A stretch of 64,000 nt of DNA from NCBI GenBank assembly GCA_039000515.1, contig JBCFYV010000012.1:6058137-6122136 (forward strand), read 5' to 3'. Source of the stretch: Timema cristinae (Eukaryota; Arthropoda; Insecta; Phasmatodea; Timematidae). The stretch's first letter is position 1. Each line of letters begins with the position of its first letter. Shown here piece after piece: positions 46,042-56,374 of this stretch. The notes below the pieces were generated by a model. That model saw nothing but the letters and a program-made list of their open reading frames with translations. It did no database searches and was not told where the DNA came from. The translations under genes were made by a program, and so were the position numbers.

Positions 46042-47655
46042 TTAAAACAATGGCAGCGGAACACTTACATTCAATAGTAAAGAAAGCAGTCATCGGTCTC
46101 CAGCATATTGGATTTAATATTATATGTGTTGTTAGTGATAACAATTCTATTAATAGAAAAGCAATGTCCTTTTTTGCTTCACCGCCTCAATTGAGTATTG
46201 TGTATCCACATCCATCTGACCCCAAAAAACCCTTGTTTTTTATTTTAGACTCAGTACATATATTGAAGTGTTTACGTAACAACTGGATTAACCAAAAAAA
46301 TGCCCATCAATGCTTGTATTACCCAAACTTTGAAAATATTGACAATACATCCCTGTCATCAGCATCCTTCACTACACTCAAACGTCTGCATGAAGTTGAA
46401 AAAGGAAACTACGTCAAGTACGCATATGGGTTGACTTTGAAAGCACTATGCCCATCTAATTTGGAAAAACAAAATGTAAAGCTTGTACTGAGCATTTTTA
46501 ATAGATTTGTGATTGAGGGCCTATTAAATGTCGGTGAGAAGCATGCTCTTTTGAATTACAAAACAACGGCAGATTTTATTGGTTTGATTTGCAATTGGTG
46601 GAGTATTGTGAATGTGAAAACACCTCGAAAGGGGGAACGATTCAATGATCCATTTCAACAACCTCTATTTATGTCTGAAACTGATCAAAATTTAGCATAT
46701 TTGTACAAATTTATATCTTGGCTAGATAATTGGAAGGAAAGAAAGTGCACTACAGGCACTCTAACAAAAGAAACTCATTTAGCAATTACACACACAACTC
46801 ATGGCCTAATTGAAATGGCTAAATACTGTATTGAAGAACTAAATTTTAGGTATTTTCTTCCAGGAAAAATCCAAACAGACACCTTGGAAGATCGCTTTGG
46901 AAAGTATAGGACATTAGCAGGTTCACAGTACTTGATATCAATCCGTCAAATTTTTGAATCTGAGTCTAAATTAAGGATGCAAAATTTTCTTCCTTTAACA
47001 TTGTCTTCGAGTACTTATGGAAACCTAGAAGTTGAAAATATTGATTGTGATTCTAATGACGATAAAGTGGAAGACTGTGAAGTTAAATCAGATTTCGATA
47101 TTACTATTTCAGAAAAGGATTTTGAAAATATTGAACCACTGATTCCTGTGTTAACTTATTTATCAGGTTATTGTGCTCGGGCAGCTCTAAAAAAACTTAA
47201 ATGTGACTCATGTTCAAAATCTATCGTTTTAGATAAAACCTTAAATCTTGATTCAAGCTATAAACTAATTCGCAACATGGACAGAGGTGGTTTATTGTGC
47301 CCGAACTCTGATATTGTTAATGCGGTTGTGTATAATTATATTACTGTCCAAAAGCTACTTTCGGAGAAATACGAAAACTTGTTTTTGAGGAGTAATAACC
47401 AACGTAAGCTTGTCTTAAATCTAACCATCAATCTAATTAATAACCATGAATTCTTTCTAACCGATGGATATTGTGATCAAGGACATTCACCCGATGATGT
47501 ACTACAACACCTTATAAGGGCATCAACTAATGCCCTTTTAAACAATTACTGCAATCAAAAGAATGATTGTGTACGACATGGTACCAAAAAAAAGAAAATT
47601 ACAAACTGTTAAAAAAGATATTTTAAATAGTTCTGGCATGTCGAGTGCTTCATAG
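46042..47655 (+). pseudogene. THAP transposase exon 2, 3' part (copy A)
   Basis: Continues the transposase immediately after the target duplication with KTMAAEHLHSIVKK. ICVVSDNNSINRK holds the second catalytic Asp. DTLEDRFGKYR, followed by SQYLISIRQIFE, is the expected place of the catalytic Glu. A Cys-rich C-terminal segment includes KCDSCSKS. One extra G near 47580 shifts the last residues, giving a stop at 47612 instead of the 47653-47655 TAG used in copy B. No intact start precedes this part, so it is expressible only if the Gypsy element is spliced out or lost. Confidence 0.8.
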
Positions 47656-48830
47656 ATATTAAAAAGTAAGGCTATAGGAGTCAAAACTATACGTATTTAA
47701 TAGTGCTTGACTGACATATTATTTTAATTACCTTTTATTTAATCTATGAGATGTGTTAATGAAAATGTTTAGTGATGAAGACATATAAACAACCAACTAT
47801 TGCAATATGTAAATATTTTAAGTGGTTAAATCTCTCAGAAAAATTGTTAAAAAAAAGTTGCACTTTTATCTCTAGACTTTTTTTTTTAAATCTGAATGGA
47901 ATTAAATTGCATGTATATATTATTAATATTAATATTTTCACCCATGTGCCCTTTAACAAGTTAGAGGGTTTCGAATTAGTATGTAATTTTTCTTTTGCCT
48001 TATGATAGTAATAATTGTTCTAAACGCACATTTCTGATAATTTGTAATAACCTGAACCAACCTAATGTAGCACCACTAAAATATTTTTTTAACACATGCA
48101 TTTTTATAACACATTATTTTGGTTATTGTTGCCAATATTGACATCTACACCTTGAGGGAAACCTTAAACTGATGTTTGAATGTTGACAGGTAAAATCTTT
48201 GGCTCCCAATTAAAAATGTTTTACCTTATAACAATAGATAGTTAACTGTATATTATTACTTGTGAATATTCCTGGTGATTTCCCTGTGAAATGTCGGTAT
48301 TTTAATTAAAAAGATAACATAATGTAACTTAAACCGCCCTTTATAGCACTATGAAGGAGTTTTATATGAGAAATTTAAATGACTTGTGTTAATATTGAGC
48401 ATGTCTGACAAGCCAACACCAAAAGTTGCCTTCACAGCCACAAATCGCCACCGCTGTACAAACATCATCTCGCGTAGTCAGATAACAATACGTGAATTAT
48501 GATTCCGATATATATATCTCAAGCAAAGCTAATCAAACAATTCACATAATTAATCACGTTTCACAGCCAACTTTTAACAAAACTTAAGCGCCACAGCTGA
48601 AAACATTAAATTTTTTATAAATGAAATTGGTGGGTTTGATGGTGGGGTGGGATGAGGGACGCGGTGTGGGAGTTCCATGTACAATAATAGGTGATGAAAA
48701 TAAAATGGGAGGGGTGAAAGATGTTTGGGAAAGAGAGTGGGGGAGTACCTAAAATGTCTATCCTATAAATATGCTCAAGTTCCCCCCTACTAGCGTGTGA
48801 TGGCCTACTGAATGGTCTGGCTGCACACTC
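47656..48830. other. THAP transposon 3' region (copy A)
   Basis: AT-rich untranslated sequence. From about 48120 it no longer aligns cleanly with copy B: scattered insertions and deletions occur throughout, and 48400-48670 is largely different from 61190-61395. Confidence 0.5.
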
Positions 48831-48906
48831 TTGCCGTCTTGGAGTGACGTCAACAAGCTCAGCGACCGAGTCCATGTGGTAGGTCTTGGTGGTGTTGGCT
48901 GAGCTA
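48831..48906 (-). repeat. 3' terminal inverted repeat of THAP transposon (copy A, disturbed)
   Basis: Contains GTGACGTCA, AGCTCAGCG and GGTGGTGTTGGCTGAGC in the right order. Compared with the 5' end and with copy B, the middle block (normally GAGGCCTTGTGTAGTCTAG) has extra bases. Confidence 0.55.
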
Positions 48907-48984
48907 TCCTGACTTCCTCGTGAATGAGGCGATCACTTAGGAGAGAGTCAACCTCAACCACCCTCCATTCTAGTTCGGTCCCAG

Positions 48985-49140
48985 TGATGGAAGTGTGTGT
49001 GTGTGTGTGTGGGTGGGGGAGGGGTGGGGAGGTGAAGTAACCAAGGCATTCCTATGGCTGCATGTGAAAGGGACTGGTATTTGGTTTTTTATTTTTTTTT
49101 TTTTATTTTTTTTTTTTTTTTCATTTATTTTTTTCGAGTC
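48985..49140. repeat. (GT)n, G-rich and poly-T tracts
   Basis: A GT run (about 48992-49010) is followed by a G-rich stretch and a nearly pure 45-bp T tract at 49084-49132. Confidence 0.9.
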
Positions 49141-49240
49141 TGCCTGGGCCGAGTACCCAGAACGGGCCTTAAGAGCATGGATACAGCTTGGTCTATATAC
49201 GAGCGGGAAAAGGGTTCGAGTCCCGATGGGTATCACACTT
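49141..49240 (+). repeat. tRNA-like repeat with B box
   Basis: GGGTTCGAGTCCCGATGGGT at 49210-49230 is a strong Pol III B-box match, preceded by a weak A-box region. The counterpart at 61750-61826 has lost bases in the B box. No complete cloverleaf can be drawn. Confidence 0.4.
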
Positions 49241-49957
49241 GATTACGCATTAGTAAGGAGGCCAATACAGAGCCTAAGTACCGTGTAGCAATTGAAGGCT
49301 CTCCTTGTGGGGTGCTCCCATATTGGGGAGGAGGTTTAGGTTGGACTATAGATATCAGAATGCATAGTCAACCTTCTGAACTGTATAAGTCAGGAGTTCA
49401 ATAACATTGCAGGACAAACTGAGGTAATTTTTTAATGTCTGTTTCTTTTATCGATCGATCATCCGCTTTAAACTTTTGAACTAATTTAATAATGTCAAAC
49501 AAATTGCTTCCACACTTAAAAACCTCACAAATATATCAATTCATATTTCGCAATCAAAGAATGTACTGTAATTGTTTGAAAGCTAGGTGGAGCTAGATTA
49601 TTTTACGCTTTTCTAATTTCCTCTTTCACTGACACTTAATAATTTACCAAAGCATAAAGGGGAATATATTGTTAAAAAGCCACCTAACTTTTTTATTCAG
49701 GTTTAATTTAAAACAAAGGTAGTAAAATAATTCTCCAAAGAGATCGGTTAAGATATGTGATAATTTAGGTTAAATTTGCCTCAAATACATTCGACTGGGC
49801 TCGAACCACAAACGCTACATCAACAGCATCCGAGTGAAATGTTAGTATAACATTTACAACCCTCGATCTCTGCTATGGAGGATAGTTTTTTTTAAAGTTC
49901 CAAAACCTTTTCACAAATATAAAACCCCATATTCAACATATACATTTTTAATTGTAG

Positions 49958-51053
49958 GTGTGTGAGCTTCACTTTCAAAATAATGACATTCAGAGGGAAA
50001 CGGAATGTTATGATGAGAAGACGGGGAAGAAAATAACAGTTTCATTAAAACGTCCGAGGCTACAGGTTGGTGCTATTCCATCTCAACTACCGAACTGTCC
50101 AGAATATTTATCTTCATCGCGGCCTACAAGGGAAAATGTTGATCAGCGCCGAGAGAGGATTGATAATGATAATTTAAGACGTGCCATAGCTCAAAGTGTT
50201 ATATCCAAAGAAACGTATGATGGTAAAACACGGTTTTCTTCATTTTCGGAATTTTTAAATTGCTTGGAAAGGGAAAAGTTTTCTGACGTATGGACAGTTA
50301 AACATAAAAATGATCAAGTTATATTTGTGGTAATTGATATGACACCTACACCTGTGATTCAAGTATCAGCTGTTATTAATGAAAAATTGGAAATGTCTAT
50401 ATTTATTGGTAAAGTTGAATTTAAAAAACTAGGGAAACACATATTTCCTAAACTGGTCAATAATATTAATGATCTAGTTAACATTTTAGAGATTTTATTA
50501 CTGCACATTAGGCCCGTTACTGCAGAATCTGCATCTGATATTGTTGAATCTGCCCATGGCTTGTTATTAAATTTAAATAAGTATCTTGATGACGATGAAA
50601 AAAAGAGGGTAGATTTTTTGTCTGAACAGCTATTATTAATTAATTGCAAAAAAGAATGCATAAGATATTCACCCCATGCGTCAGTGTTTTTTAGTATATT
50701 ATATTCTATATCACCCCATGCTTACAAGTTTTTGAGAAGTTCAGGCAATATTATCGCTCCTCATCCTAGGACAATACAGAATATGTGTGCATCCTTTAAC
50801 ACTAATCCACAAAGTGAACAGTCAGATAAAAACTTTCTTAAGTTTATTAAGCAAAAATTCAATGTGTTAAAACCTGTAGACCGAACTGTCGTAATGATGA
50901 TAGACGAAATTCACATCAAACCATACTTAGACTATAAAGGTGGTAATATTCTAGGGATGGCCTATAATAGTGAACACGCTGCGACTACCGCTTATGTTCT
51001 AATGATACAAAGTCTACTTTCTGCTTACAAGGAAGTTATTCATATAATCCCTG
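49958..51053 (+). pseudogene. THAP transposase exon 2, 5' part (copy B)
   Basis: The same segment as 37149-38243 but with its frame fully open (about 365 codons) up to the Gypsy insertion, where the LTR supplies an immediate stop (TGTAA). The splice acceptor ATTGTAG is retained. The THAP exon is absent from this unit, so a transcript would need another upstream exon. MIDEIHIKPY carries the first catalytic Asp. Confidence 0.85.
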
Positions 51054-52384
51054 TGTAACCCCCCCTTCATATGATCTGATAGGCTTCTCTCTTGTGACCC
51101 CCCCTTTATATGATTTGATAGGTTCATATTACAATAAATAAAAGGTAGGTTAGTTACAAGAGAGTTTATTTTATTCTACAAACAACTCGCAGACATACAA
51201 GAGCGAGGCACTCTAGGAAAGTCGAGTGACTGGCCGATAAGGGCCGAGATAAACAATAAATAAAGGGGCAAGACCCCAAGTCGTTAAGAGAAAACAGAAC
51301 AATTAATACCAACGTAGTCATAATTAAATTGACCCTCGCAGAAGGCGACTAACCTAGCAGGAAAGTTAAATACAAGTAATATGTATAGGTCTACACGACC
51401 TGGCGATGGCGACACTACATTGACATAAGTATGAAGTTTATAATAGACTGCCATTATGAGGCGCAACAGAGAAAATGATTAACCTAAACCTAACCTGTTA
51501 CAATAGTTCCTAATCAAATTAGTTCAATCTAATTATTATTATTATAATGACCAATGTGCTGGGTGCACGGGCTCGCGCCCCCCGAGTAGAATAACAATTT
51601 AAAAATTTTACAATCGTAACAAACCTTTAACCTTTAGCAAGCAGAATAATTATTTTAAGTAAGTTACACGTTAAACAGAAATAATTAGCGCCCCAAGATG
51701 GCGACATGCTAAAGTTCCATTAGCGCCCTAAGATGGCGCCATGCCAAAGTTCCAACCCGTCCGTGAGGCGGACACAACGTTAAGTACCAAGAAAAAGCTA
51801 GAGCATAAACCATAATGGCTGACAGGCAAATCCTGCAGTCTCAGAGAAATATAGCTATTAGTAATCATGATTTATATTTAAAGTCGAAACTTAAATTTTG
51901 AACAATTTTAACCCAAACATAATTTAGAATACGTCGAACAGCAACCTACGTCTAAATCTAAGACAAGTGTCTCACCTAATCGAGTGCAGAGAAATGAGTG
52001 ACATCACTACACAGTCCAGCCGTTATATACAGTACAAAGTCAATCACGTGTTCACAAACGGCGGGAACACACTGGGGTGAAGGGAGAGGGGTGTACGTCG
52101 CTTCGGTAGAAGTCTCGACGATTCTCGTGATAATTTCAAATCACGCGCCGGTGGATGAGTCTTGTTTCACTCGAACACAACCGTCAGCGCATACGGGTTA
52201 GCGCATCTCGATGTTCAATTGTCCGAGTCTTGCTCTAATCGGGCCTCGAGCCACGGGCGGTCAGTAAGCCGCGTGATGTTGAGTGGAGTTGAGAGTGTGT
52301 GTTTCATGAAGTCGAGATCCAGCCCAGTCAAAGGGGACCAGATCAGGTGAGCCATGTTTGCATTATGTCTGTGACAACGTCACA
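51054..52384 (-). repeat. 3' LTR of Gypsy copy B, with 39-bp extra tip
   Basis: Core 51093-52384 plus the extra 51054-51092. On the minus strand the sequence after the core end GTCACA is AGAGAGAAGC, shared with the leader beside the 5' LTR. A 29-bp near-copy of the LTR terminus ending in GTTACA follows. Confidence 0.92.
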
Positions 52385-53266
52385 ATGTCCCCCCTTGGAT
52401 GGAGAAGAAGGACGTCCTTAGCCTTTGGTGAAGACACGGGGAGGCGCCTTCCCCGATGTTCACCGCTGACTAGAGGGTGGGTGGCGGCTCCGGTACCCTC
52501 CGAGGCCATGTTAGGTGGCCAGATGCAGGTTCGGGAGATGACGAATAACTGGACTCCGGGGGTAGACCTCTGCTTCACACGCTCACTCCAACACACCGTC
52601 ATCCCGGGTTGACAGGGAGACAGCATATGCTCTTAAGGTGGCCCGCTTTAACCACCAGGGAAGCTTCATCGCCACGCCCAGCTGGGCGATCATTGGCTGC
52701 CGATGAGTGTACAGGAACAAAGGAGGGGAAGGAAAGGGCAGGGCAGAAAAGGGGGGGACGGAAGGCCGAATAGGTGAAGTCTCTGAGAACAAAAGTTTAC
52801 ACGTGAACACCACATCCAATTGTAAAGTTTATCAGTTAGCGCAGCCATCCTTGAAAGTTACTGTGGCAGTTTCGTAGCACTGACATTGTCTACCAGCACG
52901 AGTCACAGAGATACCCACAACTCTGTTTAGCGACGACTTTCCATGAATGAGGAAAGGTGGGTTTGCCGCTTCACACGCACTTAGAGGTAGTCCGGTCGGT
53001 GGGGCGAACGTTCTGCACTATGTACTTTGGACCCGACACACGCTTTATTATAAACAGTCCAACACAAGTTTCTGCTCAAAGTCATACCTAGGCCCTACAG
53101 TACTACAAATTTATCCTAACACTACCAGGGGGTGGTACCCCTTCCCTTATATAAATCATATATACAACAATATAGAATACTTAGAAACATGCACTTAAGA
53201 ACGCAAAATTAAATCACAAAGGTACACTTAAACAAACAGACGACACACAGCACGGGGTCAATTGAC
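52385..53266 (-). other. Gypsy untranslated region between pol and 3' LTR (copy B)
   Basis: Polypurine tract at 52385-52398, then about 870 bp with no env-like frame. Content is the same as 39574-40455. Confidence 0.7.
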
Positions 53267-56200
53267 TCATTTCCCTGCAGCCTTTAGGTGGCTGACATGT
53301 GCTCTACGTGTCAAAGATGGGTCGGATACTTCTTTTAACAATACCGAAACAGGTGTAAGAAATCTTTCAATTGACCAGGGACCACTCCACTTATACGCCA
53401 TCTTCGCCGAAGACTTGTCAGCAGCTGAGCTAAGAGGAAAACACTTGCACACAACAACGTCCCCAAGTTTAAATGGGACAGGGATACGCCCTCGGTTATA
53501 GGTGGCGGCAACCTTCCTTTGGGACTTCAGGAGGTTAGAAAAAGCTACCTCACATTTCTTTTCATAAGAACAATCACCTGCGTCATTAAGGAGCGGGTCA
53601 ATATCCCAGTTAAACAATAACGGGTGGTTCAGGTCCCTATTGAGGAGGATAGAGGAAGGGGTGGCTTTGACTGACTCATGGAAAGCGGCGTTAAAAGCAA
53701 TGTTCAAAACGTCTAAGTCCTGGTCCCAGTGGGTGTGATCCAGGTGGTGAAAGATCGTCAAGGCAACGTTTAGGTTACGATTAAACCTTTCTACATGGTT
53801 CGGCGATGGGTTGTACGGGCTAGTGGTAACGTGTCTTATCCCCCACGAAAAACACATATCTCCGAAAGCTTTAGAACGGAAACACGGTCCATTATCACTT
53901 ACTATGACCCTTGGGGTCCCTAAAATCGCCCAAACACGCCTGCACAGAGCATTAACAGTCGTCCTTGCCTTCATGTTCCTTAGGGGGATGAGTATGACGA
54001 ATTTAGAGAAGGCGTCCATGGCGACGAGTATAGAGGTGTTCCCTTGGGTAGAGCGGGTAAGGGGGCCGACGAAATCAACAAAAACTTTCTCCCACGGTTG
54101 CTTAGCAACATCCGCGGAGTGAAACCCTATTTTAGAATTACGCGCCGGTTTGGCCAATTGACACGGCTCACATTTGCGCACCCAATCTCTAACGTCTCTA
54201 GGCATTAAGGGCCAAAAAAATTCCTTAGAAATCTTGCGTTCGGTCTTAAGGACACCGCAATGGCCGCCAAAAAGGGAGTCGTGGAAATATTTAAGTAACA
54301 TAGGCCTAAGTTTCTCTGGCACAAAATATCTTATCCTACCCTTGACACGAACTACTAAGAGGTCTTTAAAGATCTCGTAGTTCCCAATCCTCTCTCCACG
54401 CTTGATCCTGTCAACGATCTGTCTACAACACGGATCCATCAACTGATGGTCTTTGATTGAGATAAAGGATTCGGGAATCGTATGGATAACAAATAACGAG
54501 CCATCCTCCTTACATTCTCCTACAGGTTCCTTATCCTCACACATCCTAGACAAAGCGTCAGCGACAACATTAAGCTTCCCAGCAACGTGATGGGTCGTAA
54601 ACTTGAACCTGGATAGCTTCCAAACCCACCGTCCAATTTTCCCTAGTTGTTTCGGGTGATTCCACATCCAGCTGAGGGCCATGTTGTCAGTGTACAACTC
54701 AAACTGGCGAAGCTCTAGATAGTCTGCGAACTTGTCGATGCCGAAGATACAGCTGAGACATTCCTTTTCATATATACTATACTTTCTTTCGGCAGGGCTC
54801 AAAGTTCTGCTGGCGAAAGCTACAGGTCTACTTCCCTCGGAAGTCGTTTGAGAGAGAACCGCTCCTAGCGCTACAGAGGAGGCATCAACATGTAGTTGGA
54901 AAGGCAGAGAAAAGTCAGGCATGCGTAGCACGGCTGGTGACACTAGGTGGCGCTTAAGCGCAACAAAAGCCTGCTGTTGGGCAGAACCCCAAATAAAGGT
55001 GGCACCCTTTTTCTTCAAGGAGTTAAGGGGGTTGGCTAAGTCAGAGAAGTTCGGGATGAACCTAGCGTAGTAGGCGCACATACCTAGAAACCTTAATACC
55101 CCTTTTATGTTTTTTGGGGCGGGAAAATCCAAGATAGGCTTAACCCGATCCGGGTCAACGAGCAGGTTACCCTCAGAAATGATATAGCCAAGATATGGGA
55201 TAGATCTCTTCGCCCATGTGACTTTCTCCGGGTTTACAGTCAACCCAGCCTCGCGCAGGCGCCTCAACACTACCTCAACATGACGCAAATGGTCATCAAA
55301 AGATTTGCTGTAAACGCAGATATCATCAAGGTAGTTAAACACGAATTTGTATTTCAGGTCCGCCAAAATATGGTCTAAGACTCTACTCAACGCTTGCCCC
55401 CCGCAACTTATCCCTAACGGCACTCGGTTGAATTCGTAGACTTGCCAGGGGGTGATAAACGCGGTGAATTTCTTAGACGACTCTGAGAGAGCACATTGCA
55501 GAAAGCTCGCATTAAGGTCAATCAAGCTGTAATATTTGGCTCCGCCAAGATGTTGGAAGGCGGACTCTATGCTAGGCATGGGGTATGGGTCGAACACTAT
55601 TTTTTTATTAAGCTTTCTATAATCGACAATCAAGCGATGCCCATGACCTTTCCTGGGAATAATGAACGCAGGACTTGCGTATGGGGATTTGGAGGGACGA
55701 ATAACCTCCTTTCGTTCCAAGTCCATGATAAGATTTCTAAATATCTCGAGTTTGGGGGGGGCACAGGAGTAGGGACCAGATCTAACAGGAATGTGGTCCT
55801 GCGCCACAATGTCGTACGGCAAAATGTCGCACTTGCCCCATCTGTCAGTGATGACGTCAGGGAATCGAGCTATCAAACGATCTATCGCTTCACGTTCCTC
55901 GACAATGGGGAACAACCTGCGAGGATGGTGCCCAACACAAAACGGGATAAACAAACTAGGTTCAAACTTAAAAGATATTCCTAAGCGTCTCAGGTCAAGT
56001 TTGACTCCAGTCTCGAACATGAAGTCAGTCCCTAGAATAACATCAAAGGGAAGTTCTGGCATAACAAAGAATGGACGTTTCCAGGCAAATCTTTCTATCT
56101 TAATAGAGAGCACTACTTTACAATCGACCAAGATAGTCTGCCCATTAGCCACGGTGTAAATCTTAGGACCTATCGACCTATAATCGATTTTTGTTTTACC

Positions 56201-56374
56201 CTCTAACTGGCGCAAAAACTCACGGCATATAAATGAGTGACTGGCTCCTGTATCTAAAAGAGCAACACAATCATTTTGGGCTACCTGGATCTGAACTACA
56301 GGAGTAGGAGCATGTGGTCTAATACAAGTGGGCGCGACCGGACCACGACTACGAGCGCGCCCTATAAGTTTCCC
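53267..56374 (-). CDS. pol: Gypsy pol: protease, reverse transcriptase, RNase H, integrase (copy B)
   Basis: The frame is open from the GGGAAAC slip site to 53267, entered by -1 frameshifting from gag; no ATG is needed. The aspartic protease DTGASHSF comes first. Numbering from the Leu 24 residues further on, RT has YSLIDLNASF (Asp 233) and the YLDD box (295-298). RNase H has HVDASS (about 442-447) and YTDNMALS (508-515). Integrase has an HHCC zinc site (His 645, His 652, Cys 682, Cys 685) and a core with Asp 714, Asp 774 and Glu 809. Between the last two there are 34 residues instead of the usual 35. A GPW-type C-terminal module is followed by the stop; there is no chromodomain. The RT motif VPLGISCGGQALSRV is divergent from the usual PFGLxNAPATF. 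All catalytic residues are present, so it may be active. Confidence 0.95.
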   Translation of the reverse strand, partial: GKLIGRARSRGPVAPTCIRPHAPTPVVQIQVAQNDCVALLDTGASHSFICREFLRQLEGKTKIDYRSIGPKIYTVANGQTILVDCKVVLSIKIERFAWKRPFFVMPELPFDVILGTDFMFETGVKLDLRRLGISFKFEPSLFIPFCVGHHPRRLFPIVEEREAIDRLIARFPDVITDRWGKCDILPYDIVAQDHIPVRSGPYSCAPPKLEIFRNLIMDLERKEVIRPSKSPYASPAFIIPRKGHGHRLIVDYRKLNKKIVFDPYPMPSIESAFQHLGGAKYYSLIDLNASFLQCALSESSKKFTAFITPWQVYEFNRVPLGISCGGQALSRVLDHILADLKYKFVFNYLDDICVYSKSFDDHLRHVEVVLRRLREAGLTVNPEKVTWAKRSIPYLGYIISEGNLLVDPDRVKPILDFPAPKNIKGVLRFLGMCAYYARFIPNFSDLANPLNSLKKKGATFIWGSAQQQAFVALKRHLVSPAVLRMPDFSLPFQLHVDASSVALGAVLSQTTSEGSRPVAFASRTLSPAERKYSIYEKECLSCIFGIDKFADYLELRQFELYTDNMALSWMWNHPKQLGKIGRWVWKLSRFKFTTHHVAGKLNVVADALSRMCEDKEPVGECKEDGSLFVIHTIPESFISIKDHQLMDPCCRQIVDRIKRGERIGNYEIFKDLLVVRVKGRIRYFVPEKLRPMLLKYFHDSLFGGHCGVLKTERKISKEFFWPLMPRDVRDWVRKCEPCQLAKPARNSKIGFHSADVAKQPWEKVFVDFVGPLTRSTQGNTSILVAMDAFSKFVILIPLRNMKARTTVNALCRRVWAILGTPRVIVSDNGPCFRSKAFGDMCFSWGIRHVTTSPYNPSPNHVERFNRNLNVALTIFHHLDHTHWDQDLDVLNIAFNAAFHESVKATPSSILLNRDLNHPLLFNWDIDPLLNDAGDCSYEKKCEVAFSNLLKSQRKVAATYNRGRIPVPFKLGDVVVCKCFPLSSAADKSSAKMAYKWSGPWSIERFLTPVSVLLKEVSDPSLTRRAHVSHLKAAGK

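Larger units (their letters stand above)
35126..48906 (+). mobile_element. P-element-like THAP DNA transposon, copy A (interrupted)
   Basis: The element contains a THAP exon (35385), an intron with two SINEs, and a long transposase exon (37149 onward). The terminal inverted repeats are at 35126-35211 and about 48831-48906. A 7.8-kb Gypsy retrotransposon lies inside the transposase exon. The 5' terminal repeat matches the 3' end of copy B (61520-61590) better than that of copy A. The 8-bp target duplication expected for P-type elements could not be located, so the outermost bases are uncertain. Confidence 0.8.
36657..49466. repeat. tandem duplication unit A (12.8 kb)
   Basis: The sequence from about 36657 (TTTAAACTTTTGAACTAATT) reappears at about 49467 with an offset of 12809 bp. 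It continues through the transposase exon, the whole Gypsy insertion and the 3' part of the transposase. Unit B follows unit A directly, head to tail. Up to about 48120 the units differ by isolated single-base indels only, as far as I can compare by eye; beyond that they diverge. Confidence 0.85.
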
